A DNA stretch of 6,001 nt from Planctomycetes bacterium RIFOXYC2_FULL_41_27. Lineage in GTDB: Bacteria > Planctomycetota > Brocadiia > Brocadiales > Brocadiaceae. Every line of letters begins with the position of its first letter. Position 1 is the stretch's first letter. Positions 5,103 through 6,001 of this stretch are shown here, one piece after another. The position numbers and the translations under genes are program-made. The notes below the pieces were generated by a model. The model was not told the origin of the DNA and made no database searches. It saw nothing but the letters and a program-made list of their open reading frames with translations. The stretch is from contig MHZD01000197.1 of NCBI GenBank assembly GCA_001828645.1, positions 322 through 6,322 on the forward strand, given 5' to 3'.

Positions 5103-6001
5103 ATGATAGAATTTAGTGTTAATGTAGCAGAAGTTAAGGAATATATCAAGGGGTTAGTAGAAGCGCCTGGGAAGTATTTTAGTATGATACGTTATAATGT
5201 CAGGGAAAGTGTGGGGCGATATTTGAGTGAATTAATGGAAGCGGAACTGACGTTTTATATAGGACGGGAGCGCTATGAGAGGAGTGGTGGAGGAGAGGTA
5301 AATTATAGGAATGGTGGGTATAATCGGCGATTTACCCTGAAAGGCATAGGAGCGGTTGTGGTCAATGTGCCTAGAGACCGGAGCAGTAAGTTTAAGACGT
5401 CCGTATTGCCGAGGAGTCGTCAATATGAGGATCAGATACGAGAGGACATGGGATTGATGTTTTTGACAGGGGTGAGTACCCGCACCTTGAGTTTAATAAG
5501 CCACAGGCTATTGGGGAGGAGTCTTAGCCATAATGAGGTGAGTAAGGCGAATTTAGCGTTAACGGAGGGGGTTGAGAAGTGGAGGAATCGGGACCTTTCT
5601 AAAGAGTTGGTTAAATATATGTTTTTGGATGGTGTAAACTTTGATATGCGCATTGGTGGAAGTGTTGAAAAGGTGGCGGTGCTTGTTGCGATAGGGGTAA
5701 CGGAAGGAGGGCAGAAATTAGTTTTAGGATTACAGTCCGGGGATAAGGAGTCTGCGTCGTGTTGGAGGGAATTTATAAGAGACCTTAAGGGGCGAGGACT
5801 GGATGGTTATAAGGTGAAGCTGGGCATTATGGATGGTCTTGCAGGATTAGAGAAGGTATTTCAAGAGGAGTTTTCTGGTGCAAAGACGCAGAGGTGTCAG
5901 GTACATGTTGCGAGGAATGTCCTTGCTAAAGTTACGAAAAAGCACAAGAAGGAAGTAGCGGACGATCTTCGTTCGATTTTTTATGCATCCTCGAAGGAGA
6001 A
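5103..6001 (+). CDS. IS256 (Mutator) family transposase, N-terminal 299 residues
   Basis: The frame is open without a stop from 5103 to the window edge, giving 299 of the roughly 400 residues usual for the family. The DDE transposase cuts and joins the ends of its own element. Family marks appear in order: an N-terminal part containing GRERYERSGG and YRNGGYNRRF (about 54-77), then VPRDRSSKF (89-97). The helix region is TGVSTRTLSLISHRLLG (122-138), followed by W160-RNRDLS. The first catalytic aspartate is in FLDGVNFD (D176) and the second in GIMDGLAGLEKVF (D244). The conserved C-x2-H motif is RCQVHVARNVL (C265, H268). The catalytic glutamate lies beyond the window. There is no sign of frameshift, so the element may be active. 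Translation depends on the strong site at 5085-5094. Confidence 0.95.
   Translation, partial: MIEFSVNVAEVKEYIKGLVEAPGKYFSMIRYNVRESVGRYLSELMEAELTFYIGRERYERSGGGEVNYRNGGYNRRFTLKGIGAVVVNVPRDRSSKFKTSVLPRSRQYEDQIREDMGLMFLTGVSTRTLSLISHRLLGRSLSHNEVSKANLALTEGVEKWRNRDLSKELVKYMFLDGVNFDMRIGGSVEKVAVLVAIGVTEGGQKLVLGLQSGDKESASCWREFIRDLKGRGLDGYKVKLGIMDGLAGLEKVFQEEFSGAKTQRCQVHVARNVLAKVTKKHKKEVADDLRSIFYASSKE

Larger units (their letters stand above)
4988..6001 (+). mobile_element. IS256-family insertion sequence, left part (right end outside window)
   Basis: The element is defined by its transposase gene (5103 onward) and by the sequence before it. The left end is placed near 4988 because ggtagtgtaaaat and the nearby repeat ttgtgtaaat (5004-5013) resemble the gtgtaaa-containing ends common in this family. 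The exact boundary is approximate, since the matching right inverted repeat lies outside. The family usually duplicates 8-9 target bases, so bases just before 4988 (around acttacacc) should recur after the right end. A small inverted repeat, ttacac (4981-4986) and gtgtaa (4992-4997), straddles the proposed junction. Confidence 0.8.

Overview
The window is bacterial chromosome of moderate GC. It reads: 3' half of a housekeeping gene (mutS), a 0.9-kb gene-free stretch packed with short palindromes, a flotillin-like gene (floA), a second repeat-rich gap, two unrecognised genes, and the left part of an IS256-type insertion sequence that runs off the right edge. All convincing genes are on the + strand. 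The organism cannot be fixed from sequence alone. A FloA-type flotillin, an IS256-family element and many nested miniature repeats would fit an anammox-type planctomycete (Candidatus Brocadiales) among other lineages; this is a low-confidence inference.

Left part (1-2173): MutS shows its clamp/lever region, a complete ATPase domain and a normal C-terminus ending at 1253. The gap 1254-2173 has no credible gene. It holds at least ten hairpin-forming units from several families, some repeated exactly (30 bp at 1481-1510 and 1936-1965) and some inverted relative to one another. One pair of perfect palindromes differs by two compensated base pairs.

Middle (2174-3726): floA is intact with a good ribosome binding site, but no NfeD-type partner gene is next to it. 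Downstream lie a roughly 110-bp inverted-repeat element (3244-3352), a second element carrying a nested double hairpin (3384-3482), and a short open frame that may be a gene remnant.

Right part (3727-6001): an AT-rich gene encodes an unrecognised envelope protein (signal sequence, helical domain, two membrane segments, C-terminal zinc ribbon). A second unrecognised gene encodes a serine-rich helical protein that appears to be cut by the insertion sequence, which supplies its last codons and stop. The transposase frame 5103-6001 is open to the window edge and carries the first two catalytic aspartates and the C-x2-H motif of the IS256/Mutator family. The composition shift, mobile element and unknown genes mark the right third as accessory DNA. 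No complete defence or biosynthetic system can be demonstrated; the two unknown genes next to the insertion sequence are the best candidates for something undescribed.
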